Assembly (NCBI GenBank): GCA_030248295.1
Contig: JASANH010001724.1
Coordinates: 496,001 to 560,000 of the forward strand
Source: Mesodorylaimus sp. YZB2_4
Lineage: Eukaryota; Nematoda; Enoplea; Dorylaimida; Dorylaimidae
Direction: 5' to 3'
DNA length: 64,000 nt
The position numbers were made by a program, and so were the translations under genes. The notes under the pieces were generated by a model. It was not told the DNA's origin and made no database searches. It worked only from the letters and a program-made list of their open reading frames with translations. This document shows, piece after piece, positions 23,791-34,896 of this stretch (positions within the stretch are counted from its first letter, which is position 1; the number at the start of each line of letters is the position of its first letter).

Positions 23791-24262
23791 GTCCCAGGCT
23801 CAGGAATTCTTTGTCACCTTCCTTCTTTCACAGTCACTTTGGCTAAATACTGTTAAGAAATAGTTTTCAGGCGGGAGGCCACGCAACCTTACGTGATTGG
23901 GCTGAAATGTGGACAGGGAGGAAGGGTAGGGCAGTTCCTATAGACTACTGTAGCCCATGTTATCAGTTTGACCCTCCCATTCGATGCAAATGAAACATCT
24001 GCGGACACTCTTAGCACGCCGAATATTCATAACTTTAGCTATTCAATCCTCACACAAGATGCGTATGACCGCCTGGTTTTGTGTGGCTGGCATGCCAAGA
24101 AAAAGGCGCCATTCGACTCGGCAAAATCCTTTTAAACTAGTCTACAAGGAAATGTCTCAGATACTGTATCTAAGCAGCCAGCTTTACGGGACAACACTCG
24201 TACGCCTGCTGTTACAATTTAATCCAAGAAATTCCGTAAAGAGGGGAACCTTAAAAACGGGG
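23791..24262 (-). repeat. Receptor-3 upstream region, copy A of a direct duplication
   Basis: From GTCCCAGGCTCAG to AAGAGGGGAAC this stretch is duplicated at 24812-25225 in the same orientation, with several small indels and about 90 percent identity by eye. It lies immediately upstream of receptor paralogue 3 and so probably holds its promoter and enhancer sequence. Frames inside (23984-24301 +) are not convincing genes. Confidence 0.75.
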
Positions 24263-24314
24263 GATCAAAAGCTTGTGTTAGCTAGCACGGAGAATAACTA
24301 ATCCAAGTAGAGAA

Positions 24315-24368
24315 GCCCTGGTGAGGAGATCAAACAGACAGCTGTCTGTTTGATCTCCTCACCAGGGC
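24315..24368. repeat. Perfect 54-bp palindrome
   Basis: Two 27-bp arms, each the exact reverse complement of the other, meet with no spacer at 24341/24342. The left arm begins GCCCTGGTGAGG and the centre is GACAGCTGTC. The related sequence after copy B (near 25290, ATGCCCTGGTTCACG) lacks it, so the palindrome arose after the duplication or in the assembly. Confidence 0.9.
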
Positions 24369-24811
24369 CCACACAAGACACGGATCTCTGACTAACATGG
24401 TCTTTTCTAACAATCTCTATATTAGCATGTCGGCATAGCCACCTTCAAGATGAACACAAATAGGGCTCACAGCACAGGAATTATATTATTTCTTGAAAGC
24501 ATGGAAGATAGCAATATCTAAGAAGGGAAGAGTCTCACACAACAATATACACTCTAGATGATGAAATCAACCCAGGGGTATCAGCCAGAGTCATCGATGG
24601 AGGTAACAACCTGAGTGTGCCTCCCCTTCATTTACAATAGCCTGTTCAAGTTTCACGAGACGGGCAGGGGGTGGTCTTTATGAAAAGGGCACTTTTACGG
24701 TTTGTATTGTGATCGAGGTGCACCTCGCTAAGGGCCACCACATCACAACGTAAATAAATCCTTGAATATGCAAAGTAATTCAGTGAAACAGTGTACCAGA
24801 AAGATCTCGTG

Positions 24812-25225
24812 TCCCAGGCTCAGTAATTCTCTGGCACCTTCCTTCTTTCACAGTCACTATAACTAAATACTGTGAAGAAATAGTTTTCAGGCGGGAGGAC
24901 ACGCAACCTTGCGGACTGGGAGGAAGGGTGGGGCAGTTCCCATTGACTCTTCTTTAGCCCGCGTAATCAGTTTGGCCCTACCATTCGATGCAAATGAAAC
25001 ATCTGCGTCGAATATTCATAACTTTAGCTATTCAATCCTCACACAACATGCGTATGACCGCCTGGGTTTCTGTGGCTGGCATGCCAAAGAAAAGGCGCCA
25101 TTCGACTCGGCAAAACCCTTTTAAACTAGTCTACAAGGAAATGTCTCAGATGGCTAAGCTGCCAGCTTTACGGGACAACACTCGTACGCCTGCTGTTTCA
25201 ATTTAATCCAAGAAATTCAATAAAG
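24812..25225 (-). repeat. Receptor-3 upstream region, copy B
   Basis: The second copy of the block at 23791-24262. It is missing short segments present in copy A (for example around the ACTCTTAGCACG block). No receptor coding sequence lies on its left side, only the 550-bp spacer and copy A. Confidence 0.75.
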
Positions 25226-26730
25226 AGGGGAACTTTGAAAAGGATGGGATTGAAATCTCGTGGCTGGAATGAAGAAAACTAATCTAAGTAGAGATGCCCT
25301 GGTTCACGATTAAACTCTGTGTGTTTCGTTCGAAAAGAATTCAAACTGAAAAATCACGCAGTACCTACACGGCGACAAACTTCGCTTGATTGGTTTAACA
25401 ATAGGTCGCCTCACAATTACAGTTTTTTCAACGTTGCTGTTCCATCTCAATCTGAAAAGTGCCCGCATGCACAAAAATAGTGGCTACAAGTTCCCTCTGT
25501 CAACTATTACTGCACGAAAAAACCATCTTACTAAAACTTTAAAAAAGTTCTCTTTGATTAAAGATTCTGGTGATATAAATTACTTTGCAAAATTGAGGCA
25601 GTTGAAGTCAGCATGACATGTTGATGAGAATAGTCACGACACATGCGCAATCTGGACAGATTTATGAGATTTCTTACCAATGCACTACGTTTGGCTGATT
25701 TCTCAAGAGACTCTGTAAAGCTAAAGAAGGCGTTTCGGGTATTAGTATTCTTGAAAAACGTGCAGACTTCAGCATCAGCTCATAATTTTGTAAGATATTC
25801 CAGCTAACAGGAAAAATATATTGTGCTTTTTGAAGAAGCCGTATCCTAGTGAGGTTTGAATAAGGTTGCAACAGGAAAGCATTTCCAGAACACTGCAGGG
25901 AGTAAATAGCATGATAAGCACAATTACACTAAACTGCATGATTCCACAAATCCCTCGCTGCCTGACCTGTTTTCCAACCTTATTCTCTTTGTATCTTGTG
26001 GCAGGTTTTCAAGAGGTTGTCGAGAAAAAAGTTTTGGTAGGGGACTTCTGTACATGTCTCAGATTGATAATTTCGCGGACTGCACGTAGAAGGTTTGGCG
26101 GGTCCACACAAACGCAAGCCTCAGGGTGGGCATAGCAGCATGTCCATCCGACGCGATGGTAGTGAGGAATAGCGAGGTACCGTCATGTATCTGCAACAAA
26201 GAAATCAAACGTGATCTTGACTGAAAGCGCTGAAGATTCAAGATGAAAACTCAAGCTTCAGGCTTCATGGTTCATCCTAAATTTATAATTTATGCTGCTG
26301 CCAAAGACCAAAGGCTGGTCCTCGCGATCCGAGGTTATCAAGAATATGGGTATGTATTCTCATCATATTGCTAGAGACAAAGTAGAGCCTGACTAGTGTA
26401 ACGTAGTTCACTGGCCTAGCCTAATATGGACACAGTAAACTGTTACACTCAACAAGACTGCTTACCCAAAGATCGGGATGGATATGGACGGAGTCGACGT
26501 CCACTGGGCACACGGAACATTGCCCAGACAGACTACTGACAACCAACCGAAATCGTTTAATACGAGCCGACGTACAAGCGAGAAATACGAAGACCACGAA
26601 TGACTACGACTGCTACGACTGCCTGAGCACCGCAGAAAGGGGTTATTATATACATTTCTGATACATACGGGTATAGGGCACAACTAGTTCCCTGACCTGG
26701 CAAGGACAAATCTAACACGCAATAGACATG
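25226..26730. other. No gene recognised
   Basis: Short frames only (25386-25616 +, 25866-26135 +, 26462-26683 -), with no family match. No splice-linked exons are seen. Confidence 0.4.
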
Positions 26731-27860
26731 CCTATAGTCGGATTAATCAGCCTAGAGGCGCTACGATGCACGGCGCCAGTCTGGCGGGGAGGCCCATGGC
26801 CGCGCGAAACACAAAACTAGTAACGAGCGCGCGCCTGAAAACAGGTTTCATGTATGCTAGGGGCGGCGTTTTTTCGAATTCCTAGCGCCAGATGTGTGAT
26901 ACCTTTTTTGAGTGAGGCCTTCTAGACAGCCGCATGACATCGAGAAGACCATCTGCACATTGATAAATGCAGAAAAGCCAATGTTTTTGAACCCAGCTTG
27001 ATTTTGTTCAATGAATTTGTCTTTCTCCCCACTGCACATCCACACAGCAGGCTGAACTATCCTTTGCGAACATTCGCTACGGTACCTGAATTGGATAAGT
27101 CGTGATATATAAAAATCATGAAAACTCTATTTATAGTACCAATAATTTTATTACTATTAGTTCGCGAAAGCTAACATGGCGACACTGATGAGGACACCGA
27201 GCTGTTTACGGAGCCAGATGCCAGTATTTATATTGACATGGACACAAGTATGGATGTAGACATGAACATACCAGAAGTTCACGTCCAGTTAAACACAGAT
27301 TTGAATTTGAATGATGGAGTGGATGGCGGATTAGCGTCAAAACGCACTCAAAAACGTCCATGTGGGATCACGCAGCATACCTTAAATTTATTCCTCAATT
27401 GCAAGCTGATCCCGCTGCAAATGAAAGAAATGAAGGCCACTCAGGATCATAAGTACCTTGTGCCAGCAGTGCAACAGATTCCCCACTTCAATGCTCCAAA
27501 GTTCATGTGGAAAAAATACATGTGCGCCCTGAATTTCACAAAGATGCTTTGGCACCAATCGAGAAATTCGATAGCCCCGATGTACAACTAAGGCTAGCAG
27601 TGATCAATGCAAGCCTTAATTTTTTCCGCCTTACACCCCGCCCCCGCCCGCCCTAAAAGGTCAATAAAATCCACCCCTGCCGAGCGGGACAATCCTTAGA
27701 TACATGTCCTTTTGCTAAAACTCTCCCGCCCCTAGCATACAAGAAACCTGTTTTCAGGCGCGCTCTCGTTACTAGTTTTGTGTTTCGCGCGGCCATGGGC
27801 CTCCCCGCCAGACTGGCGCCGTGCATCGTAGTGCCTCTAGACTGAATAATCCGACTTATA
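26731..27860. mobile_element. Inverted-repeat-bounded element, about 1.1 kb
   Basis: About 137 bp at 26731-26867 recurs inverted at 27721-27860 with only a few differences. Shared blocks are CCGCCCCTAGCATAC, AGGCGCGC, TTACTAGTTTTGTGTTTCGC and GCCATGGGCCTCCCCGCCAG. Between the arms is a 117-codon frame (27238-27591 +, MDTSMDVDMNIPEVHVQ...) without a recognised domain. It looks like a non-autonomous DNA transposon or foldback element; the transposase, if any, is elsewhere. Confidence 0.65.
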
Positions 27861-29193
27861 GGTCGACCTGCAAATCAGGCGATATGCAAATCACACTACA
27901 CACTAACCATGGGGGGGATCTCCTTGACTCACTATTAACAGGTTCGTGGCACGCCAAAAGTCAGGTCCCAACACATTATGCAAAATGCCCTCGACTCTCT
28001 AGATCTCTGTCTGGTTCTGCCATACTCTATCCCGATTGGACGTTGATCCCAAACGAATATTCAGTGGCGTGGTTGGAGGAAACAACATTGCACAAGAAAG
28101 CTAGAGACGGTCAGGTGCCGGTTCTTTGCTCTGTCCTAGACGAGATCTCCAAACGATGGATGCAGCTGTATGTAGCTAGCAAAGTTCAAATGAGTCAAGA
28201 AGCTCTCTGAAATACTCCGTTGTACTCTCAGAAGTAGTTCAGCCATATAAAGCAGAAATCAGCTATTTACGGTAACATACACTGTGGCTGCTTTACGATG
28301 AATCGTCTGTGTTCTGTATGTCGATAAAACACCCAACTTTAACAAGTACCAGGCTTATGTACCCGACTTTTCTCCAGTATGCCTTATGAAGGGCTCACCG
28401 CTCACGTTGACAAGAAGGTGATAATCTTATCTCTAAATCCTGGTCGAATCTTTGCCAAAGTACGAAGTCATTCAAGCTAAATTAGACAGGATAGTCACTA
28501 TTCCTCGATCCTTATTTATATGAGCTTATACTTTCCTTCCTCCACCTCGAAAGTCAAAACACACATTTAGGGCAAAGTTACAATAAAGCACGCACCCACG
28601 CCCAGCGACCACTAGTTTCAAAATTTGCTCGAGGGGGGGGAGCGTTTTCAGAATGCAATCGAAGTAGTCTTAACAGCCACACTCCTTTCTTTGTTATGAG
28701 CGCAAATTTAAAAGTAAACTTAGTCAGATTTTCGGGCACCATGTTTCTTCTTGCGCGATATTGTGCAGGAGAAAATCTAATAAGCTCATTTTGATTCTGA
28801 TACTGTTTGTTTTGGCAGATCTGGCAGAAGAGCAATAATCTGCACATTTAGCTGTGTCTTTTTATCAGATAGTTCCCAACGCCATAAATACGCTTTAATT
28901 TGTTCCATAAAGTTTGCATTTGCAGTCGTTCGTCGTGGTCTGGCTTGCTTGACTCAGTTTTTGATGTGAGATATGGACATGCAAGACCGGAAGCCTCATT
29001 TTTCCATGCTTGTCTAATCCACAGTGGTGGATATTTATTACTCATTGTATTAAAATTTCTGCACTTCACAGCACATATTTTGTAATCCTAATCAGAAAAA
29101 GGTGATCAAATTGGTTTGATAGACTACTGTAGGACTCAAATAGCTACTTTTAAGTTCACAAAAATACTCTTAAGAAATCTAAAATTTAAGCAC
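27861..29193. other. No gene recognised
   Basis: A 129-codon frame (27821-28210 +) starts inside the right arm of the inverted repeat and matches nothing I know. Minus-strand frames at 28578-28847 and 28848-29069 are also unrecognised. Confidence 0.4.
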
Positions 29194-31080
29194 TTATTTT
29201 TTCAGTTTCTGCAGCAGGTCCCTGTCCACCATGTAGTAGCCCATGCAGGGCTCTACACGTTTTAATTGAGCGATCAAATCAGAAAGTTCTTTGATAGAAT
29301 CGACCTGCTCTTCCAAAAATGGGTCTAGGAAGTTGACCAACTGAAAACAAACTAGTTTTATCAACGTAGGCTGTACTTCTGTAAAAAGCTCACGCTCGGA
29401 TCGCGGTGCTTGTCAGCTTGAAGAGACAAAGTACGAATGCTTCTGTACACATTGATCTCCAGCTGACGGGCGATGGTAACGGCTGTCAACGGGTCCCTCC
29501 AGTCACAATTCATGAGCAGAGAGTCTGATGTCTCCCGTTTGCGGACCATCTGAAACAAAATCCGGGAAACATCTTTGTGGAAAAATGCCAAGAGTTCTGT
29601 ATCTCATTAGAATTATTGTCTCACCTTCACATCGATCCCATCGCACTCTGTGATTGGTCGGTAGGCCACTGTGTTCTCGGAGGTCAGCAGCTGTAGAACC
29701 GGAAACACAAGCTGAAGTCTACGATTGCTGGGATTGGTGTCATTGTGTCATGGTGAACTTGGAACCTGTCTGAGTCATCAGCTGGCACATTGACGACCAG
29801 CTGACTTTAACTGCTTTTTGCAGAAGCATAAAACTTTCTCATCACCCTCAAAGTAACCTAATGGAAAGGTAATCAGATAAGACTTCGCAAATGTCGCACT
29901 CTTCTAGCCTTCAAGTTAGCTTAGTTTATTCGAACAGAAAACAGGAGAATGACTTCATGGTTTTGGGTTACATTGGGTCTTGGCTCTATCGCTCGGTTGC
30001 ATGTGACAAATCGCAGGGAATGTACAGTAGAACAGAATAGCCTTTTAAAACTTGCGGCAGTTCGTACAAAATTTTAGATTGGAACCTCCTGGAATTTCAC
30101 GCATAGTATTTAAGCGCAATCGTGGCGACCTAAGGATTTTGTCATCTGCAACCACGTTGTGTTTAGAATGAAGGGACGTCAAATGGCGTTTCGTCATCTA
30201 CTAGAAAATGGCTCTGTCCGCTCGCAATTTTCTACTTACTCGCTTCGCTCGTGGAAGCTTCTATTCAGTGATGGCTTATATGAGCGACACTGTGTCAGCA
30301 AAATGCAGTGCATCTTCAAAGAAGCTCACCAAAATCGCACAGGAAAGCAAGCGATGTATTGAAAAGATGACCGTAAAAGTAACTCATGTTCATATTGGGG
30401 TCATTCAATTGGCCCAGAGAGCCACCGAGGTTTGTAAAGTCCCTATCACAGCCACATGATAATTGTTCACTGTACTACATAGACTATGGGTGGCTCATAT
30501 GGTTTCCCAGGTACTCCCTTACCACCACTTACTGAGTGTTCGCAAGGCACGCTCAAATTGCCGAACAAGACCGGCAGTCCCCGTTTGTTCATATACTGCA
30601 TAAACTGTGTGGCGTGCGACATTTCTTCTTGAGCCGCTCTTTGAAAGAATTCATGGAAGCCGTGCAAAGCCACGTAATCGCGATCGAAATAGCTTGCCTG
30701 GAGCGGAAAAGGTCTTGGATGCGTCTTTATCAGTGAACTTTTTCTAAGACTAGTGTTTTAATGACCTACCATGGACGAATAGGTGTACCAGGCGTGCAAC
30801 TCGGCATTGACTTGCTTGCTGAGCAAGTTCTTCAAATTATCATCCAGAATTTGATATTCAGGGTACTTGGCCAGTTGCCAGGGCACCTCCATTCGGAGTT
30901 CGTGGTGAGGATGTTCTAAACAGAAACAGGAGAAGATCCAAAGGATCTTAAAATAGAAACAGGAAACATCTTACCACGTCTCTCTTCATGACATTGTCTT
31001 TCAGGACACGAATTGCATCGATTTGCGTTGATCAATCCAATATGCAAAAGTGCAAGCAAAATTGGGAAAATTGTAGACAT
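29194..31080 (-). CDS. Secreted heavy-chain-type ferritin (six exons)
   Basis: Ferritin stores iron as ferric mineral in a 24-subunit shell. The 261-residue product is assembled from exons (minus strand) 30975-31080, 30770-30915, 30533-30697, 29625-29690, 29394-29549 and 29194-29340, all with GT-AG introns and matching phases. Residues 1-19 form a signal peptide (MSTIFPILLALL...INA), so it enters the secretory pathway. The ferroxidase ligands of human H ferritin (E27, Y34, E61, E62, H65, E107, Q141) appear to be kept at E74, Y81, E108, E109, H112, E192 and Q225, as in AELHAWYTY, AQEEMSH, RQLEINV and FLEEQVDSIKEL. The loop between helices B and C carries about 39 extra residues (roughly 130-180, encoded partly by the tiny 66-bp exon 4). 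Seven cysteines remain after the signal. Intron 3 (about 840 bp) contains an antisense ORF. GATA motifs lie upstream. Confidence 0.93.
30208..30459 (+). CDS. Small ORF inside ferritin intron 3, opposite strand
   Basis: An 83-codon frame starts with a basic, hydroxylated, arginine-containing stretch (MALSARNFLLTRFARGSFYS) that would suit a mitochondrial presequence. The rest is a charged helix-like sequence. A GTTTGT sequence after RATE could be a weak donor. No family is recognised and no other exon is evident; it may be a chance frame. Confidence 0.2.
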   Translation: MALSARNFLLTRFARGSFYSVMAYMSDTVSAKCSASSKKLTKIAQESKRCIEKMTVKVTHVHIGVIQLAQRATEVCKVPITAT

Positions 31081-31221
31081 TTTCGAAATTTATCCAAAAC
31101 CCGTCCTCCTTTGTGCCAACACTGAAAATGGAGAATGTACGAAATCGGGTTTTCCTTCCGACACTATTCAGCGCGCGTCCGTCAAAGTCAAACCGAGCTT
31201 GTCCGTCAGCAAAAATGTCCT

Positions 31222-31255
31222 TATCGTTGTTGTAATTATTCTCTTATCCTTATCA
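31222..31255 (-). promoter_or_regulatory. Cluster of three GATA motifs upstream of ferritin
   Basis: On the minus strand GATAA occurs at 31226-31222, 31249-31245 and 31255-31251, the last two as TGATAAGGATAAG. They lie 142-175 bp before the ferritin ATG. In C. elegans ferritin genes a GATA-dependent intestinal enhancer is known, so a similar role is plausible here. This is an inference. Confidence 0.35.
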
Positions 31256-31259
31256 CGGT

Positions 31260-32100
31260 TTGACCTAGACGACGACGACGAAGCTTCGTTCGAAGAACGA
31301 TATTTGCAAAAGTGAGCAGCCTGTCATCTTTCTAAATGAACCTAAATACGGTACCTGCGCCTGCCAGCCTCCTCTCCTATGGGTGTCTGTATGATATTCA
31401 TTCGTAAACACTTGTCTGCCACGGGGGACCTTATCCTACGAGAAGACGGGACCCTGTTTTTCGTCATGTAAATGGCCTAAAGTTGATTGAATGACAGACG
31501 CACATTTGGGCCAACTTACGTCGAAGATCTTGGAAGACTTGGCTGCTGATGTTTCAAAGAGTATAGAAGAGCCAGGCGACCAGTATAGCTCTGTTTAAAA
31601 TGTGCAGTTAAATCTTTCATAATTTTTGCGCGGCTCCTCAGCGCTCCAATTGACGACAAAGCGCCACGAACACCCTGCCATTAGGCTTTCCTACGAGTGT
31701 ACATTCTGAGTCACGGCCGGATCGGACTGGATCAAATCCCAGCCGTTCAATTTCAATTTTTAGATTCGGCTGCCTTTCACACTGTCTGCAGCAGTTACTA
31801 AGAAACCTCAGGCGTAAAGACAAATGGTCGGAGCGGTAAAAAGTGAAACCATGCTCATTCTAGTCATAGAGCAATACATAAGAGCAATACAATAAGCCGT
31901 GCTAGAATATAATCACGTTGGGCGTTCTGAATGGCATGCACAGCGCCACAAATTTTCTTTTTTGTGTACTCATACTCGTGTCTATATATCTCAATTGAAT
32001 GATCTCCTATGACCCCTTTGAAGTCCTATGGCCCCTCATATATTTACCCTGGTGGTATATCCGTTATTCGAGCTAAGTTCAGGTGGATGAAATTGCTAGA
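31260..32100. other. No gene recognised
   Basis: Intergenic DNA upstream of ferritin. A minus-strand 61-codon frame (31638-31823) is unsupported. Confidence 0.4.
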
Positions 32101-32530
32101 TGTGCGCCTCGTGAAGGCTTTTAGGCCTTTCCTAGGAATTGTCTAGGTATTTCTAGGTTTTTGGTGATGTTTAACGTTGCTTGTACTCGGTCTATTCTTG
32201 AATATGGCTGTGTCGCCTGGGGCCTATTCTAAAAAGGTGACATATCTAATCTCGGACGTGCACACCTGTATGCTCCCCAAGGCTGTACTTGACCGATTTT
32301 ACTGTGTCTTATGCCGACGGTCTGCGGAGGGCCGAATGGTCCTCACTTCTTGATAGGCGTAACCGGTTAAAGCAGTGCCAGTTTTTTCAATTCTATCATG
32401 GCTATCATGACTTCGGGAACGCGAAACGGGAACTTCGAACAGTCATGACTTTATCATTTTCTGTGACAGTTCTGTCCGTCCTTACGATTTTTATCGCCAC
32501 CATTTACAAAAATGCCCATTATTAGGGCCA
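32101..32530 (+). pseudogene. LINE ORF2 fragment
   Basis: Translation across frames gives ACTRSILEYGCVAWGP, the typical segment following the LINE reverse-transcriptase domain. After it comes YADGLRRAEWSSLLDRRNRL then CQFFQFYHG, matching the usual RL-x-LGWSSLYERRKR ... YKI-x-HG pattern. Frame shifts and stops show it is dead. Confidence 0.6.
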
Positions 32531-33583
32531 CAGGTGTCTAAAATCGGGTAGGTACTGCGGTGAAGTTGGTTTTTGGTTGATGGTTCACCTGTCCAGGGGT
32601 AGGGATGGCTGACAACTAAACCACACCAATTAGTGCTTACCCAAAGTACGGCGATGATAAGGCGTAAATCGGCGGTACGAGTTTCGGAAAGGAAGGCGGG
32701 CCATCAGTGACTTTTACTTTCACAATGAAGAACGTCCGACTCGCAAGAAAATACACGCCCTTATACACCTTCAGAAAATGCACCTAGCCTAGCCCGAAAA
32801 CAGGTATGTTCGATAATTTGGATCTATGCAAACCAGGGAAATGCACAGGGCCTGGAGAAGGCGACCTGTTCTAGCAGAATAGGAAAGGATCCAAACTAAT
32901 CTCATGCGCCTAGGCATCTCCAAGACAGGTTGAAAGGTCATTCCAGGACAAGAACTATATCACTGCTATTGGTCTTGACCAGAACTGTTGATTGTCGATA
33001 GATTGAGCGGGAAATCAAATATACTTCGTCACAGTACCTACCTTTGAACACATCACGCCAGGCCTGTTTGAAATCCCTTAAGCCCCACTTTATCTTTTCG
33101 CTCCTCCTGACGGAGCAGAAATCCGTCGGGTTCATGTCTCAGGTTCCTACGACTAGGTGGTTGCCTGGAGGGTTTGTCAGACCATCCGCTCTCCACAGCT
33201 TCTCCAACGTAGCGCTGCTCCGCCAATTACGTACATAATCCCAGTCGGACTTTTTGGCCCTCTAGCCACTGGGGCAACAACCGATTTACGGTACAGTATA
33301 CAGTATTTCAGATGTAGCTGACAGCCTCAAGTTTTAGTTCAATTTTACTGGCAGCCAAGCGCCTGTGCGCACTCAAGGACCCCAGACATAGATAATGAAT
33401 ACACAATAAACCGACTGCAAAGAAATAAAAATAAAAATCATGAAGACGTCATCTTAGAAACCTGGTTATGAAAAAAACCTTGAAAAAATGAGATCTTCAC
33501 TCAAATCATTACACAAGAGACCTGTCGACCATGAAAAATTTTGAGAATCTCGCTATCGGCCAATATATTTTTCAAAAAACTGC
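32531..33583. other. No gene recognised
   Basis: Only short frames (32938-33135 -, 33044-33238 +) with no recognised motif. Confidence 0.4.
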
Positions 33584-33628
33584 TTTTCGACCACTCTACA
33601 TGGTTAGAACATGTAGAGTTGTCGAAAA
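33584..33628. repeat. Short hairpin, 19-bp arms
   Basis: TTTTCGAC-C-ACTCTACATG at 33584-33602 pairs with CATGTAGAGTTGTCGAAAA at 33610-33628, with one mismatch and a 7-nt loop. It is too short for a typical animal pre-miRNA. Confidence 0.7.
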
Positions 33629-34020
33629 CGGATGTGGCATGGACGCTAAAAACATGCATGAGTTCTCACTTATATCTTAGAAAACTTTTTTTGGAGCAAT
33701 ATAAGCTGATTGCTGCACGTCAGCTCTCTCGTGGCGGCATTCTGTTCGTGTCAAAAGTCTCTATCGAATCAACTAGGTACGCACGAATGACAACGTAACG
33801 AGGTAGAATACATCTGGTACACCCACGAACTATCTACCGTTACGATGAGACTCGACTTTCAGGTCTGCCCATTAATAGAGTTACAAGGCTGCCCTTCTGA
33901 GTTCCTTCTAGCTGGCATGACATAAACAGGTAGATGATCAGTCCAATCGCTGAGCGAAGTGCTCGAGTTGCTGTAGCCTCTGCGATAAAATTGTTCTCAG
34001 CTGAAATGCTCCTTCCTAAA

Positions 34021-34896
34021 ATGAATGTCACTGGGCCCGACGTGATCATAGCAACTGAATGTGTTATCATATCCGTGGCTGGGTTAGTCACGAACGGAAT
34101 TCTATTCGTAATCATTATCTTAAACAAGGATTTGCGTCAAAAAGACTATATATGTTTTATTCTGAACCACACACTGGTCGATTTCATGAGTTCCCTGATT
34201 CTGGGCACTTTTCAACCATTGTCCATCCTGACCACCTCGACCTCGTCAGTCATGTGCTCTGCAGTTGGGTACATTCAGTTGGGAATGGCTTTATCGTCAG
34301 TTTTAGTAGAGCCTTTGCTGGCTTGCAGCCGATACATTTCTATTTTCCACAGCAATCTGTTTGACAGGTTTTACACTGGACGCAATATGATAGTAATGTG
34401 CTTGTGCACCTTGATACTCAGTTTTACATCGTTTATTCCCTACCCTGTGATCGGAGTGGCAGGAAGGGTGGAGGGGCTACCATGTTCGATGAAACTTTCA
34501 TCAAAGACAGCTTTGGTATGTTTTTTCTCTTCTTCTTTGACCGTGATGGGGCTAGCTTTCGTGTGCTTCTTTAATTTCAAAATATACAGATATTTGAACT
34601 CGTACTCGAATCAGCCCATGACCAACAACCAGAAGACAAAATTGCAGAATGATCGTGAGATGCTTAGATTCATTTGCGCGGCAACTTTTGTTCCCTCAGC
34701 TTGCCAGTCATTAGCGGTAATTGGAGCGTTTGTTAAAATTGCCCTCCCGAGTATGTCTGCATATATTTTGTGTTCATCAGTCTCACCTTTTCTCTTCACT
34801 TTTGTGATTCACCCTGCTCTTAGTATTACGATGGTACGTCCTATTCGGAGAGAGTTCAGGAAAAGATTTTTTCGATCAGTAGGCCCTGTGACATAA
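34021..34896 (+). CDS. Rhodopsin-like 7TM chemoreceptor, second family
   Basis: An intronless 291-residue receptor from the ATG at 34021 (MNVTGPDV, giving an N-glycosylation site at the outer N-terminus). The frame stays open upstream to 33934. Hydrophobic segments follow the 7TM pattern: TM1 near IATECVIISVAGLVTNGI, LNKDLRQKDY in loop 1, TM2 LVDFMSSLILG, and TM3 ending in LLACSRYISIF (SRY in place of DRY). A loop 3 with SNQPMTNNQKTKLQNDRE precedes TM6, and the tail is basic (RPIRREFRKRF). It resembles nematode chemoreceptor superfamilies, but I cannot place it in one. The closest relative in the window is the broken copy at 62219-63189. Start choice is supported by alignment with that copy. 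Confidence 0.75.
   Translation: MNVTGPDVIIATECVIISVAGLVTNGILFVIIILNKDLRQKDYICFILNHTLVDFMSSLILGTFQPLSILTTSTSSVMCSAVGYIQLGMALSSVLVEPLLACSRYISIFHSNLFDRFYTGRNMIVMCLCTLILSFTSFIPYPVIGVAGRVEGLPCSMKLSSKTALVCFFSSSLTVMGLAFVCFFNFKIYRYLNSYSNQPMTNNQKTKLQNDREMLRFICAATFVPSACQSLAVIGAFVKIALPSMSAYILCSSVSPFLFTFVIHPALSITMVRPIRREFRKRFFRSVGPVT

Noticed and set aside
31081..31160. CAGTGT upstream of the ferritin ATG as an iron-responsive element
   Set aside because: The hexamer loop is present, but the five bases on each side (ATTTT and TGGCA) do not pair and the bulged C is not in place.
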